From contig JAAVCL010000030.1 of the NCBI GenBank assembly GCA_014802335.1, positions 1-42,448 of the forward strand: a stretch of 42,448 nt of DNA. Direction: 5' to 3'. Below the pieces are notes generated by a model. That model was given only the letters and a program-made list of their open reading frames with translations. It did not search any database and was not told where the DNA came from. Positions 1 to 7,107 of the stretch are shown in pieces. The stretch comes from Bacteroides sp. GTDB lineage: Bacteria > Bacteroidota > Bacteroidia > Bacteroidales > Muribaculaceae. A program made the translations under genes and the position numbers. Every line of letters starts with the position of its first letter. Position 1 is the first letter of the stretch.

Positions 1-20
1 ATCTAATTATCCTGAACCTT

Positions 21-614
21 ATGGCTAAACTAAGTTTGACATATAGATTTTTAAGAGCAATAGGACTTAACTATTCAGAGGAAGAATATGGGCAGGTAGG
101 TTTATTTACCGTTATCGGTAAGTTTTTTTCCAATCCATATCACGCACTGTTGCAAAGTATGATGGATTGGGTGATATTCACTCCAATTGCTCCAAGAATG
201 TTGAGACCCTGGTTATTACGACGAATGGGCGCTACTGTCGGAAAAGGGGTGTTTATCGGCGACCATTGCAAGTTCGATCTCAATCATGCAGATCTTATCA
301 CATTAGATGATCATGCACATGTGGCAAGTGGAACAAGACTTCTGTGTCATCAAAGAAACCTCAGTAATTACTGCGTCGGAGATGATTATGCAAAATTAGG
401 TTACAGAATTGCTCCTATTCACATGAAGAAGGGGAGTCTTGTCGGCATGGAATCTTTCGTAATGCCCGGAACAACCATAGGGGAGGGTGCAATTGTAGGA
501 GCAGGCTCATTAGTTTCCAAAGACGTTCCTGATTGGACCATTGCCGTAGGAAGACCGGCAAAGGTTGTAAAACAAATTCCTGTTCGAGAAAATCCCCAAG
601 AAATCAAGGAATAG
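21..614 (+). CDS. WcaF-like hexapeptide-repeat acyltransferase
   Basis: This 197-residue protein is a left-handed beta-helix (LbetaH) acyltransferase, a family that O-acetylates sugars during exopolysaccharide or O-antigen synthesis using acetyl-CoA in the cytoplasm. The helix shows from about residue 70 onward as repeated small-hydrophobic hexads such as VGKGVFIG, IGEGAIVGAG and the closing SLVSKDVP / AVGRPAKVV, which is typical of the WcaF/NodL group. The N-terminal 65 residues are an extension rich in aromatic and hydrophobic residues. The ATG at 21 starts near the window edge and the gene is complete. A polysaccharide deacetylase follows 29 bp downstream, so both probably belong to a polysaccharide locus extending to the left. 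The exact acceptor sugar cannot be read from sequence. Confidence 0.85.
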   Translation: MAKLSLTYRFLRAIGLNYSEEEYGQVGLFTVIGKFFSNPYHALLQSMMDWVIFTPIAPRMLRPWLLRRMGATVGKGVFIGDHCKFDLNHADLITLDDHAHVASGTRLLCHQRNLSNYCVGDDYAKLGYRIAPIHMKKGSLVGMESFVMPGTTIGEGAIVGAGSLVSKDVPDWTIAVGRPAKVVKQIPVRENPQEIKE

Positions 615-643
615 CGGCTTAATCCGCTATCATAAAATTAATT

Positions 644-1492
644 ATGAACATATTGACATTTGATGTTGAAGAATGGTTCCATCTGCTGGATAATTCTTCA
701 ACTAAATCACCGTCTCAATGGGTTAACTATGAGGTGAGGATTCACGAGAATATGGATAGAATATTCCGTATTCTCGAAGATACGAATACTAAAGCAACAT
801 TCTTCGTAATAGGTTGGATTGTAAGAACCTATCCCGATGTGGTGAAAAGAATAGCAGAAAAATATGAGATAGGTTCGCATACGGATAAACATCAGCTTGT
901 GTGGCAGCAGACACCTGAGGAATTCAGGCAGGATGCCGACAAATCAATAAAGCGGCTTCAGGATATTACGGGTAAGGAGGTAAAGTATTTCCGCGCTCCC
1001 GGTTTTTCTATAAGACCGTCTGAATCCTGGGCTTTCGAGATTCTGCATGACTTGGGCATTGAAATAGATTGCTCGGTTTTCCCGGGGCATCATGCTCATG
1101 GAGGCTTCCCTTCTTATGGCAAAGTTGAACCTGCTATTATAGATGTGCATGGAAAGTTGCTGAAAGAATTTCCTATAAGTTGCCGGGAAATAGGCGGAAG
1201 CCATATAGTGTATCAGGGGGGTGGATATTTCCGATTATTTCCGTATACGCTTATCAAGAAATGGGCAAAACAAGATAAGCACTATCTATTATCATATATA
1301 CACCCCAGGGATTTGGATGCCGGGCAACCTATGGTACCGGGGCTGCCACTATCACGAAAATTCAAAAGTTATGTCGGACTGTCAGGCGCGGAGAAAAAAC
1401 TACGCCAATTTTTAACAGACTTCAAATTTACGGATATTGGGACGGCCGACAAGCAAGTAGATTGGGAGAAAGCAAGAATAATAAATTTATGA
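644..1492 (+). CDS. Polysaccharide deacetylase family protein (NodB / PEP-CTERM-type)
   Basis: This 282-residue protein belongs to carbohydrate esterase family 4 and probably removes N-acetyl groups from a cell-surface polysaccharide. The N-terminal TFDVEEWFH matches the FDVE(D/E)WF start of the XrtA-associated deacetylases, with Asp7 as the likely catalytic base. The metal-binding HxxxH is seen as SHTDKH (His79, His83), and the RAPGFS segment around Arg117 is motif 3. The C-terminal third (SYIHPRDLDAGQP) resembles the DUF3473 extension common in this subgroup. There is no signal peptide, which fits a cytoplasmic or membrane-adjacent role in assembling lipid-linked oligosaccharides. It is the last gene of the polysaccharide stretch; a GC-rich stem at 1548-1576 may end transcription. 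Confidence 0.87.
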   Translation: MNILTFDVEEWFHLLDNSSTKSPSQWVNYEVRIHENMDRIFRILEDTNTKATFFVIGWIVRTYPDVVKRIAEKYEIGSHTDKHQLVWQQTPEEFRQDADKSIKRLQDITGKEVKYFRAPGFSIRPSESWAFEILHDLGIEIDCSVFPGHHAHGGFPSYGKVEPAIIDVHGKLLKEFPISCREIGGSHIVYQGGGYFRLFPYTLIKKWAKQDKHYLLSYIHPRDLDAGQPMVPGLPLSRKFKSYVGLSGAEKKLRQFLTDFKFTDIGTADKQVDWEKARIINL

Positions 1493-1547
1493 ATTGAAGC
1501 AACTTGTAAAGAAGCGATACTAATAAGAGCCAAATATTCACATGAAG

Positions 1548-1576
1548 GGCGGGCCGAATAAGATCCGGATCCCGCC
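1548..1576 (+). terminator. Possible terminator hairpin after the deacetylase gene
   Basis: GGCGGG (1548-1553) pairs with CCCGCC (1571-1576), and an inner CCG/CGG continues the stem past a two-base bulge. It is followed only by ATTTCTATAAAAA, a poor U tract, so termination is tentative. Confidence 0.35.
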
Positions 1577-1604
1577 ATTTCTATAAAAATACCTGCATAA
1601 GAGA

Positions 1605-1636
1605 TTTGCTTGAATCACACAATTTTGTTATTTTTA
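1605..1636 (+). promoter_or_regulatory. Possible Bacteroidetes-type promoter for the membrane/kinase/receiver operon
   Basis: TTTG at 1605-1608 is followed after 20 bases by TATTTTTA at 1629-1636, close to the Bacteroidetes -33 TTTG / -7 TAnnTTTG pattern except for the final A. The start codon at 1659 lies about 22 bases downstream. Confidence 0.4.
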
Positions 1637-1658
1637 CCGTTATTAATACAGTTTTTTC

Positions 1659-2411
1659 ATGGATGTTAATATCGAGTTAATCAAAAGTATGCTTGACGAT
1701 GAATATCGTAATTTGAACGATCCTACAATAGATCGCTGTCAGACCTATCTAACGATTATTTCTATTAAGCAGGAATATGAGCTTTCAGAGTATCTTTATC
1801 CTATATATATTGACGCCAAGAAATGGATTTATTGTTTCTTCGAAGATTTGAAAGATAAGAATTACGGATATGATTCATTTTCTCTTGAAATTTTTAAAGA
1901 GCATTTAGACAATTTCCCTTCTCCTCAGGCATTCAGGTTATACAATATAATGAAAGTCCTGTGCATACAAACAGGATATGGCATTGACGATATAGATGAT
2001 AAGTTATCTCAACTTCAATTTAATATTTGGAAGGAGAAAGGTAAAAAATGGAATAAGTACCTTTATCTGCTGGCAAATAACACACGGTGGCTTATTGCAT
2101 CTTGCATCTCGTTTTTTATTATTACCACTATGTGCTTTTTACCGGCTCCTTTTGACTGGATGAAAACTCTTGATATAAGATTATTGGAGTGGCAAGGAGA
2201 AGGAGTATGGCATAGTATCTGCTTATATTTAGGATCTGCTCTATATTATATTGCCCATGGAGAAACTGACAACCCTATTGTTTCGCCTGCTAACATTGGT
2301 GGGGTTGTATTTATAATAATAAACGAATTTATATTTTGGGGACTTATTATCAACTTTGTTTATCAAAAGATGGTAAACTCCTTGAGTAAACTTGGCTTAA
2401 ACTTTGATTGA
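1659..2411 (+). CDS. Unknown membrane protein, first gene of a three-gene signalling operon
   Basis: This 250-residue protein is not one I recognise. The first ~135 residues are soluble, acidic and rich in Tyr, Asp and Leu (mainly helical by composition). They are followed by hydrophobic segments at about 143-165 (WLIASCISFFIITTMCFL), a shorter one near 185-200 and one at about 215-240 (GGVVFIIINEFIFWGLIINF). The arrangement of two clear membrane helices with a hydrophobic segment between them recalls pore-loop channels, but there is no potassium selectivity motif, so no function is claimed. The next gene starts one base after its stop, and the kinase and receiver genes follow without gaps. 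It is therefore probably a co-expressed sensory or effector partner of that signalling pair. Confidence 0.7.
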   Translation: MDVNIELIKSMLDDEYRNLNDPTIDRCQTYLTIISIKQEYELSEYLYPIYIDAKKWIYCFFEDLKDKNYGYDSFSLEIFKEHLDNFPSPQAFRLYNIMKVLCIQTGYGIDDIDDKLSQLQFNIWKEKGKKWNKYLYLLANNTRWLIASCISFFIITTMCFLPAPFDWMKTLDIRLLEWQGEGVWHSICLYLGSALYYIAHGETDNPIVSPANIGGVVFIIINEFIFWGLIINFVYQKMVNSLSKLGLNFD

Positions 2412-2412
2412 G

Positions 2413-4068
2413 ATGAAGTGGAATCTTTATAAAGATATTCTGTCAATAACAATACAGATAAAGATATGGGGACTATTTTTACTCTGTTTACTCTCAGTGA
2501 CTCGGCAGCTAAATATCTTCCCCCAATATATTTATTATATACTCCTCACGGTGGAGCTATTCTTTTCTTTTATTTGTATTATTAAGAAGAAGACAGATTT
2601 TATTCCTGTCTTGAATTATCTTGTGATTGGATTCGTATTATATGATAAGCCTTTAACCAATTTTATTAATGGACTGATATTAATATATCCATTTATCGAT
2701 ATTTTGGCCTTCAGAAGGAAATCATTAAGATATATCTGGGTATTAGGAGGGAGTTATTTTGCTTGCATATTATCTCTAATGTTGTTAGATGGCAGATTTC
2801 AAGGATTATATATTATTATTTTACTTTTGCTATGGCCTATATGTTTCTTTATTTGCGAACAGCAAAAATGGGATGATTTCAAAGAATGCTTAAACGAAAA
2901 AATCGATAATTATTTAGGAAGACGCCAAATAAACGTACATACTCATGATCTTTACCGACAGATTATACGATATTGGAACCGTAATAACCGGGATTACAAA
3001 CTCGAAGAAATTTCAAGCTATCTTTGGAAGAACGATGTTTTTATGCTGATCCATTCATCATTATTCAAATGGGATCGTATTATGAATCTGAGTAATAAAG
3101 ACATAACTGTTCTTAAATCTTTAAAAAAGATCAAACAGGAAGAAGCAATTGACTCAAAAACAAAAAAGATTACCTGTATTGTTACGCGAAACCTTAACAA
3201 TACCTGCTATGCAATCGAATATAAATTCAAGCGCTACAATCACTTTTCCCCATTCCAAAGTCTCGCAGTAAATAATCTGTTAAATAGTATTTCGGGAAGA
3301 CTTGTTAATCTTACCTCCTTTTCATACGAAATCAAAAGAGCGATAAGAAAAACAGAAGAAGATAATCTCTCTAAAAAATACTACGTAGATAATGCAATAA
3401 AGACACTCCACTTTATACGTAATTGTCTTAGTCCAATAGCCACTCTGATTGACTTTATGAAACTTTCAAATAAAGAACAGGAAGAACTATTGAAAGCTGA
3501 TAAAGGGCTTTTGAAGGAATTAATAAAGTCTGCACAAAGTGATTATAAGAGTATTAAAAATTACGCTGACAAAATGCTTGATACTACAGAATATCCATTT
3601 TCCAATACCGAAGTCCAGGAAATATCAATCACGCAAGTATTTAATGAACTGAGCGATAAGGTAATGGGACATCTAAAGACAACCATTACACACAATATGG
3701 ACGATACCGTTCCTAATGTTAAAGTGATAGCCAACCTATCTGATTTGAATTTGATCTTCATGGATTGGATTAGAAATATGGAAAAGTATGGTACAGATTT
3801 TAAAGTAAACTGGAACCTCCATGAAAAAGAATTAAATATTACATTTATTAATTCTTCAAAAGAAAAAAAATCAAATCTCCAAGACATTGTCTCACTTTTA
3901 GTAGACAATTCTAAAGAAACTGAACACACTCGAAAAAAAACTCATGGTATAAATGAAATGCGAACTCGAGCAGCACATAACAATATTCTAATTTATGCAT
4001 CCGTTGATAATTCAAACGCCTTGTCTCTGTTAAATGTCAAATTACAAATTCCTGTAAGAAATGAGTAA
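2413..4068 (+). CDS. Divergent membrane histidine kinase
   Basis: This is a 551-residue protein from the ATG at 2413, one base after the upstream stop; a TTG at 2404 would add three residues and is less likely. About five hydrophobic helices occupy residues 10-150. A linker follows, then a HisKA-like segment LHFIRNCLSPI with candidate phospho-accepting His333 in an HxIRNxLSxI context. The ATP-binding part retains an N-box-like IRNMEKYG (Asn455) and a G2-like THGINEMRTRA (Gly512). The usual DxGxG G1 box is not visible: that place reads FINSSKEK. The kinase may therefore be weak, atypical or mainly a phosphatase. There is no recognisable extracellular sensor domain, so sensing would be by the membrane helices or the upstream membrane protein. 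The last 8 bp overlap the receiver gene, suggesting translational coupling. Confidence 0.75.
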   Translation: MKWNLYKDILSITIQIKIWGLFLLCLLSVTRQLNIFPQYIYYILLTVELFFSFICIIKKKTDFIPVLNYLVIGFVLYDKPLTNFINGLILIYPFIDILAFRRKSLRYIWVLGGSYFACILSLMLLDGRFQGLYIIILLLLWPICFFICEQQKWDDFKECLNEKIDNYLGRRQINVHTHDLYRQIIRYWNRNNRDYKLEEISSYLWKNDVFMLIHSSLFKWDRIMNLSNKDITVLKSLKKIKQEEAIDSKTKKITCIVTRNLNNTCYAIEYKFKRYNHFSPFQSLAVNNLLNSISGRLVNLTSFSYEIKRAIRKTEEDNLSKKYYVDNAIKTLHFIRNCLSPIATLIDFMKLSNKEQEELLKADKGLLKELIKSAQSDYKSIKNYADKMLDTTEYPFSNTEVQEISITQVFNELSDKVMGHLKTTITHNMDDTVPNVKVIANLSDLNLIFMDWIRNMEKYGTDFKVNWNLHEKELNITFINSSKEKKSNLQDIVSLLVDNSKETEHTRKKTHGINEMRTRAAHNNILIYASVDNSNALSLLNVKLQIPVRNE

Positions 4069-4468
4069 AAAGATTCTACTGGTTGAGGATAAAATGTCCT
4101 CACTTAATACCCCTTTTAAACTGGCGAACCTCCGTAAATTTCAAGGCAGTCTGGTTATTCGATCTGTTCCTCGCTCTCAGGATGTAAATTATGATACACT
4201 TAAAGACGATTACGACCTTGTTTTCGTAGACATAACTCTTGCAGAGAGATCTCAGAAAAATGGGTATGGGGTTCTAAAAGATATATTAGCACATGATTAT
4301 TTTCCAAAAAATAAATTGATTGTTCTTACGGGTAATATGGAGATTGAAGAAAGTCTCAAACAAAATGGACTTCCATTGGATTTGGAGATTCTCCGAAAAC
4401 CGGTATCTTTCCCTCAACTTGAAAAAATACTGATTAATCATTTATCACCAACACTCAATGAAGCGTGA
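4061..4468 (+). CDS. Stand-alone response-regulator receiver protein
   Basis: At 135 residues this is just one CheY-like receiver domain with no DNA-binding or enzymatic output. The phosphorylation site set is intact: Glu9-Asp10 (ILLVED), phospho-acceptor Asp57 in YDLVFVDITLA, Thr90 in LIVLTG and Lys113 in LRKPVS. The gene overlaps the kinase gene by 8 bp and is the last of the operon, followed by a strong terminator. With no output domain, the phosphorylated receiver probably acts by protein contact, for example on the upstream membrane protein, or passes phosphate onward. The beta1-alpha1 region carries a long insertion (residues 12-48) compared with CheY, so the fold may be slightly unusual. 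Confidence 0.85.
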   Translation: MSKKILLVEDKMSSLNTPFKLANLRKFQGSLVIRSVPRSQDVNYDTLKDDYDLVFVDITLAERSQKNGYGVLKDILAHDYFPKNKLIVLTGNMEIEESLKQNGLPLDLEILRKPVSFPQLEKILINHLSPTLNEA

Positions 4469-4529
4469 AGATAATTATCTTCTTGGATAACATATTTTAT
4501 ATTGCGTAAAACCTAATTATAATTACAAT

Positions 4530-4570
4530 AAGACGAGCTCGATAATATATAGGGCTCGTCTTGTCTTTTT
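4530..4570 (+). terminator. Intrinsic terminator of the signalling operon
   Basis: AAGACGAGC (4530-4538) pairs perfectly with GCTCGTCTT (4554-4562) over a 15-base loop and is followed by GTCTTTTT. Confidence 0.8.
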
Positions 4571-4680
4571 GATAAGAAGACTTTGTTCAACCAAAGGAAT
4601 TAATGCTTGGTATACGAATCATCAACAAGGTTAAACGGCTCCATTAGCACATAAAGAGGGATGTATGGGTAAAAGGGAGG

Positions 4681-4723
4681 GAAAAAAGAGTAAGGGCAGC
4701 CGGGCTGTGAGGCCGGGCTGCCC
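4681..4723 (-). terminator. Intrinsic terminator of the HIT gene
   Basis: Read on the minus strand, a GC-rich stem (GGGCAGCC with GGCTGCCC, 4694-4723) is followed by TTACTCTTTTTTC (4681-4693). It lies about 40 bases past the HIT stop codon. Confidence 0.7.
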
Positions 4724-4763
4724 GGAGGCATGGTATATCGGTTTTTGAGGTGTGGAGGCTTGG

Positions 4764-5165
4764 TTAAGCCTCGTTGTTGAATGCAGCTGATACCTGGTCG
4801 GCGATCTGGCGCATACGCGCAGGGTCGGGATCGGATATCTTGCATTTGAAGTCCATGTCGCCCTCTTTTTGCATCGGGACGAGATGGATGTGGGCATGGG
4901 GCACTTCAAGGCCGATTACGGAGAGTCCGATTTTTCGGCAGGGCATTACGCTCTTGAGAGCCTTGGCCACTTTTTTGGCAAATTTCATCATTTCGCCGAG
5001 ATCGGCGTCAGAGAGATCGAAGATGTAATCCGTTTCCTGTTTGGGAACTACGAGTGTGTGGCCCCAGTTTACAGGGTTTATGTCAAGAAACGCGTAAAAT
5101 TTGTCGTTTTCCGCTATCTTGTAGGAGGGAATTTCTCCGGCTATGATACGTGAGAATATGGTCAT
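4764..5165 (-). CDS. HIT family nucleotide-binding hydrolase
   Basis: This 133-residue protein carries the histidine triad HAHIHLVP (His90, His92, His94), the nucleophile and phosphate-binding site of Hint-type nucleoside phosphoramidases. The N-terminus MTIFSRIIAGEIPSYKI and the block NPVNWGHTLVVPK are classical for the Hint/HinT branch, and length matches the family norm. Its role is a cytoplasmic purine nucleoside phosphoramidate or AMP-lysine hydrolase; the physiological substrate is not known for most bacterial members. It lies 130 bp downstream of greA on the same strand. A cis arrangement of greA followed by a HIT gene is common in Bacteroidetes as I recall it, so they may be co-transcribed. 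Confidence 0.93.
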   Translation of the reverse strand: MTIFSRIIAGEIPSYKIAENDKFYAFLDINPVNWGHTLVVPKQETDYIFDLSDADLGEMMKFAKKVAKALKSVMPCRKIGLSVIGLEVPHAHIHLVPMQKEGDMDFKCKISDPDPARMRQIADQVSAAFNNEA

Positions 5166-5295
5166 TGGTGATTTTAAGATTATCGCAAGTTGCGCGGCGG
5201 ATCCGCGCAGCAGCGTGGGTTAAGTTTATGTGATGCCGTGTGGTGGCATCGTGGTTGAATAATGATCATGGCCGGGGGAATACCGCTGGCCCGGA

Positions 5296-5760
5296 TCAGA
5301 TTTCGATTTTTACAATTTCAAAGTCAACTATGCCCGCGGGCACATTAACTTTCACCACATCGCCCACTTTATGACCCATAAGGGCTTTGGCTATGGGGGT
5401 GGTGCTTGAAATTTTCATCTCTTTCAGATTTGCCTCGCTTTCGGTTACGATGGTATAGGCCATTTGCATTCCGTTAGCGACATTTTTTATTGTTACTTTA
5501 TTAAGTAGCTGAACCTCATCGGTGTTGAGCTTGCTGTCGTCGATGATGCGTGCTGACGCAACGAGTTCCTTGAGCTTGGCGATTTTCATCTCAAGCATTC
5601 CTTGGGCCTCTTTTGCGGCATCGTATTCTGCATTTTCCGACAGGTCGCCTTTGTCGCGGGCTTCAGCTATGGCCTGCTTAATCAGGGGACGTTGAGCTTC
5701 GAGCGCTGCGAGTTCTTCCATCTTGCGGTCGAAGCCTTCTTGTGTAAGATAAGTTGCCAT
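5296..5760 (-). CDS. greA: Transcription elongation factor GreA
   Basis: This 154-residue protein is full length for GreA, which enters the RNA polymerase secondary channel and stimulates transcript cleavage to rescue backtracked complexes. The N-terminal antiparallel coiled coil (residues 1-75) includes the tip block with acidic residues DKGDLSENAEYDAAKEAQ, which is diagnostic for GreA. The C-terminal FKBP-like domain contains STTPIAKALMGHKVGDVV. The ATG at 5760 is the family start. A Bacteroidetes-type promoter lies about 105 bases upstream (5865-5897, minus strand). Confidence 0.96.
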   Translation of the reverse strand: MATYLTQEGFDRKMEELAALEAQRPLIKQAIAEARDKGDLSENAEYDAAKEAQGMLEMKIAKLKELVASARIIDDSKLNTDEVQLLNKVTIKNVANGMQMAYTIVTESEANLKEMKISSTTPIAKALMGHKVGDVVKVNVPAGIVDFEIVKIEI

Positions 5761-5864
5761 TATTTTTTTGACAGTGATTTCTTTTGTGTTTTGGTGTTGT
5801 TAGGCGTAAAAAAATAACAGACCCTCACTTAAGAGTCCATTAATTAGCCCAATGCATTTTCATT

Positions 5865-5897
5865 GCAAAATTAGCTTATTTTTTTCGATTTACCAAA
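5865..5897 (-). promoter_or_regulatory. Bacteroidetes-type promoter for greA
   Basis: On the minus strand TTTG (5897-5894) is followed after 21 bases by TAATTTTG (5872-5865), matching the -33/-7 consensus. Transcription would start near 5858, leaving a leader of about 100 bases. Confidence 0.6.
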
Positions 5898-5903
5898 CGG
5901 GCC

Positions 5904-5942
5904 TCTTCTTTTTCATATTGGAAGAGGCATTTTTAACGTTTT
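5904..5942. terminator. Terminator-like hairpin at the edge of the palindrome cluster
   Basis: GCCTCTTC and GAAGAGGC pair around a 12-base loop (about 5904-5932), followed on the plus strand by ATTTTTAACGTTTTTT. No plus-strand gene ends here, so it may insulate greA from read-through in the repeat cluster, or it may simply be part of that cluster. Confidence 0.35.
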
Positions 5943-5944
5943 TT

Positions 5945-6500
5945 AGTGGGTTCGGGGTACGAACCCCGCTACGCGGGATGGAGGGGTGGGTGGATATTCG
6001 TTGTACCCGCACCGGCAACCCGCTAACGCGGGCGTGCCGATACGGGCCTAATATATAATCCCGCTATGCGGGATGGATGATTGAATACACGCTACCTATG
6101 GATGGATTACACACGTTGTGGGGGCGGATTTTTCTATTGGGGTGGAGGACGAATTGGCATATCGGGGTGCACACCCCGCGTAGCGGGGATATATATTAGG
6201 CCCGTATCAACGCGCCCGCGTTAGCGGGTCGTTGGTGCGGGTATAAATCATCGCACACCACCAGGCCCCGCGTAGCGGGGCTATATCGGCCTATACAACA
6301 TCCGGCTATTTATTTATGGAATTCCGGAAAATATTTCGACGCAATGAGGGATTAACGATTTTTATAATCCCGCTATGCGGGGCCGGGGGGGGTGGATATT
6401 CGTTGTACCCGCACCGGCAACCCGCTATGCGGGCGTGCCGATACGGGCCTATTATATTATCCCGCTATGCGGGATGGATGATTGAATACACGCTATCGTC
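5945..6500. repeat. Cluster of GC-rich palindromes with a 105-bp direct repeat
   Basis: This gene-free stretch between greA and sufE holds nine short palindromes of the form CCCGC-TAC/TATG/TAAC-GCGGG, at about 5965, 6019, 6060, 6174, 6214, 6264, 6369, 6421 and 6461. A block at 5990-6095 recurs almost unchanged at 6392-6496. It comprises TGGATATTCGTTGTACCCGC, a palindrome, GTGCCGATACGGGCCT, a second palindrome, then ATGGATGATTGAATACACGC. A related inverted block sits at 6181-6250. The spacing is irregular, so it is not a CRISPR array. It resembles REP-type extragenic palindromes. Open frames crossing it are translations of the repeat and are not called as genes. Confidence 0.85.
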
Positions 6501-6565
6501 TAACCTTGAAAAGAGGTTAAACGACTTCCCTGTTAGATTTATACGGCTACTTAAAAAAATTTTAT

Positions 6566-6573
6566 TATCTTTG
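6566..6573 (+). promoter_or_regulatory. Candidate -7 element for sufE
   Basis: TATCTTTG matches the Bacteroidetes -7 box 36 bases before the sufE start. No good -33 TTTG stands at the proper distance, so support is partial. Confidence 0.4.
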
Positions 6574-6608
6574 GGGAATGAAGTGTAATTTCATAAAATG
6601 AAAGCGAA

Positions 6609-7037
6609 ATGGCTACTATTAATGAGACTCAAGACGAAATAATTGAAGAATTCGAGGGCATGACCGATTGGATGGATCGCTATGCCTATATTATAGATCT
6701 TGGAAATACGCTTGCTGAATATCCCGACAGTGAGAAGACGCCTCAGAATCTTATCGAGGGTTGTCAGAGCCGTGTTTGGATTGACGCAAAGGAGTCGGAG
6801 GGTAAGATAGAGTTTCAGGCCGATTCGGATGCCCTTATTGTAAAGGGCATTGTGGCGTTGCTGATGCGTGTGCTCAACGACCGCACGCCCGATGAAATTC
6901 TTGATGCCGACCTCTATTTCATCGACAAGATCGGTCTTCGAGATCACCTCTCGCCCACCCGCTCGAATGGCCTTGTGGCTATGGTGAAGCAGATCCGCGA
7001 CTATGCGCGTGCGTTCAAGGCGCTGGAGGCGAAGTAA
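6609..7037 (+). CDS. sufE: SufE family Fe-S cluster assembly sulfur acceptor
   Basis: This 142-residue SufE protein accepts persulfide sulfur from the cysteine desulfurase SufS and passes it to the SufBCD scaffold. The active cysteine is Cys52 in LIEGCQSRVW, the hallmark context of the family. The downstream DSDALIVKGIVALLMRVL and LSPTRSNGLVAMVKQI blocks match the SufE fold, and length agrees with E. coli SufE (138 residues). No other suf gene is next to it; the following gene is a peptide transporter 70 bp downstream on the same strand, probably only loosely linked. Confidence 0.95.
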   Translation: MATINETQDEIIEEFEGMTDWMDRYAYIIDLGNTLAEYPDSEKTPQNLIEGCQSRVWIDAKESEGKIEFQADSDALIVKGIVALLMRVLNDRTPDEILDADLYFIDKIGLRDHLSPTRSNGLVAMVKQIRDYARAFKALEAK

Positions 7038-7107
7038 GTTCCGGCGTTTTTTGAAATCGCGAATCCATATTGCTAAAATTAATCAACTAACCATAAATCT
7101 AACCTTC

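Noticed and set aside
1659..2411. Potassium-channel identity for the first gene of the signalling operon
   Set aside because: Two helices with a hydrophobic segment between them are suggestive, but no TVGYG-like selectivity sequence is present.
1659..4468. Phage-defence role for the three-gene signalling operon
   Set aside because: No nuclease, toxin, NTPase or other effector domain is visible and no defence genes are nearby.
4600..4909. Minus-strand frames of 81 and 92 codons after the HIT gene
   Set aside because: They run through the terminator and the antisense or shifted frame of the HIT gene.
5945..6500. CRISPR array
   Set aside because: The repeat unit is only 13-15 bases and palindromic, spacers are irregular (about 25-90 bases) and partly repeated; no cas gene is present.
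5852..6588. Open frames of 68 and 90 codons across the palindrome cluster
   Set aside because: They translate the repeat itself (the same residues appear in both), have no family resemblance and no ribosome site.
7003..7107. Upstream extension of the POT transporter from 7003
   Set aside because: It overlaps sufE, is Arg-rich and unlike any transporter N-terminus; the ATG at 7108 gives the family start.
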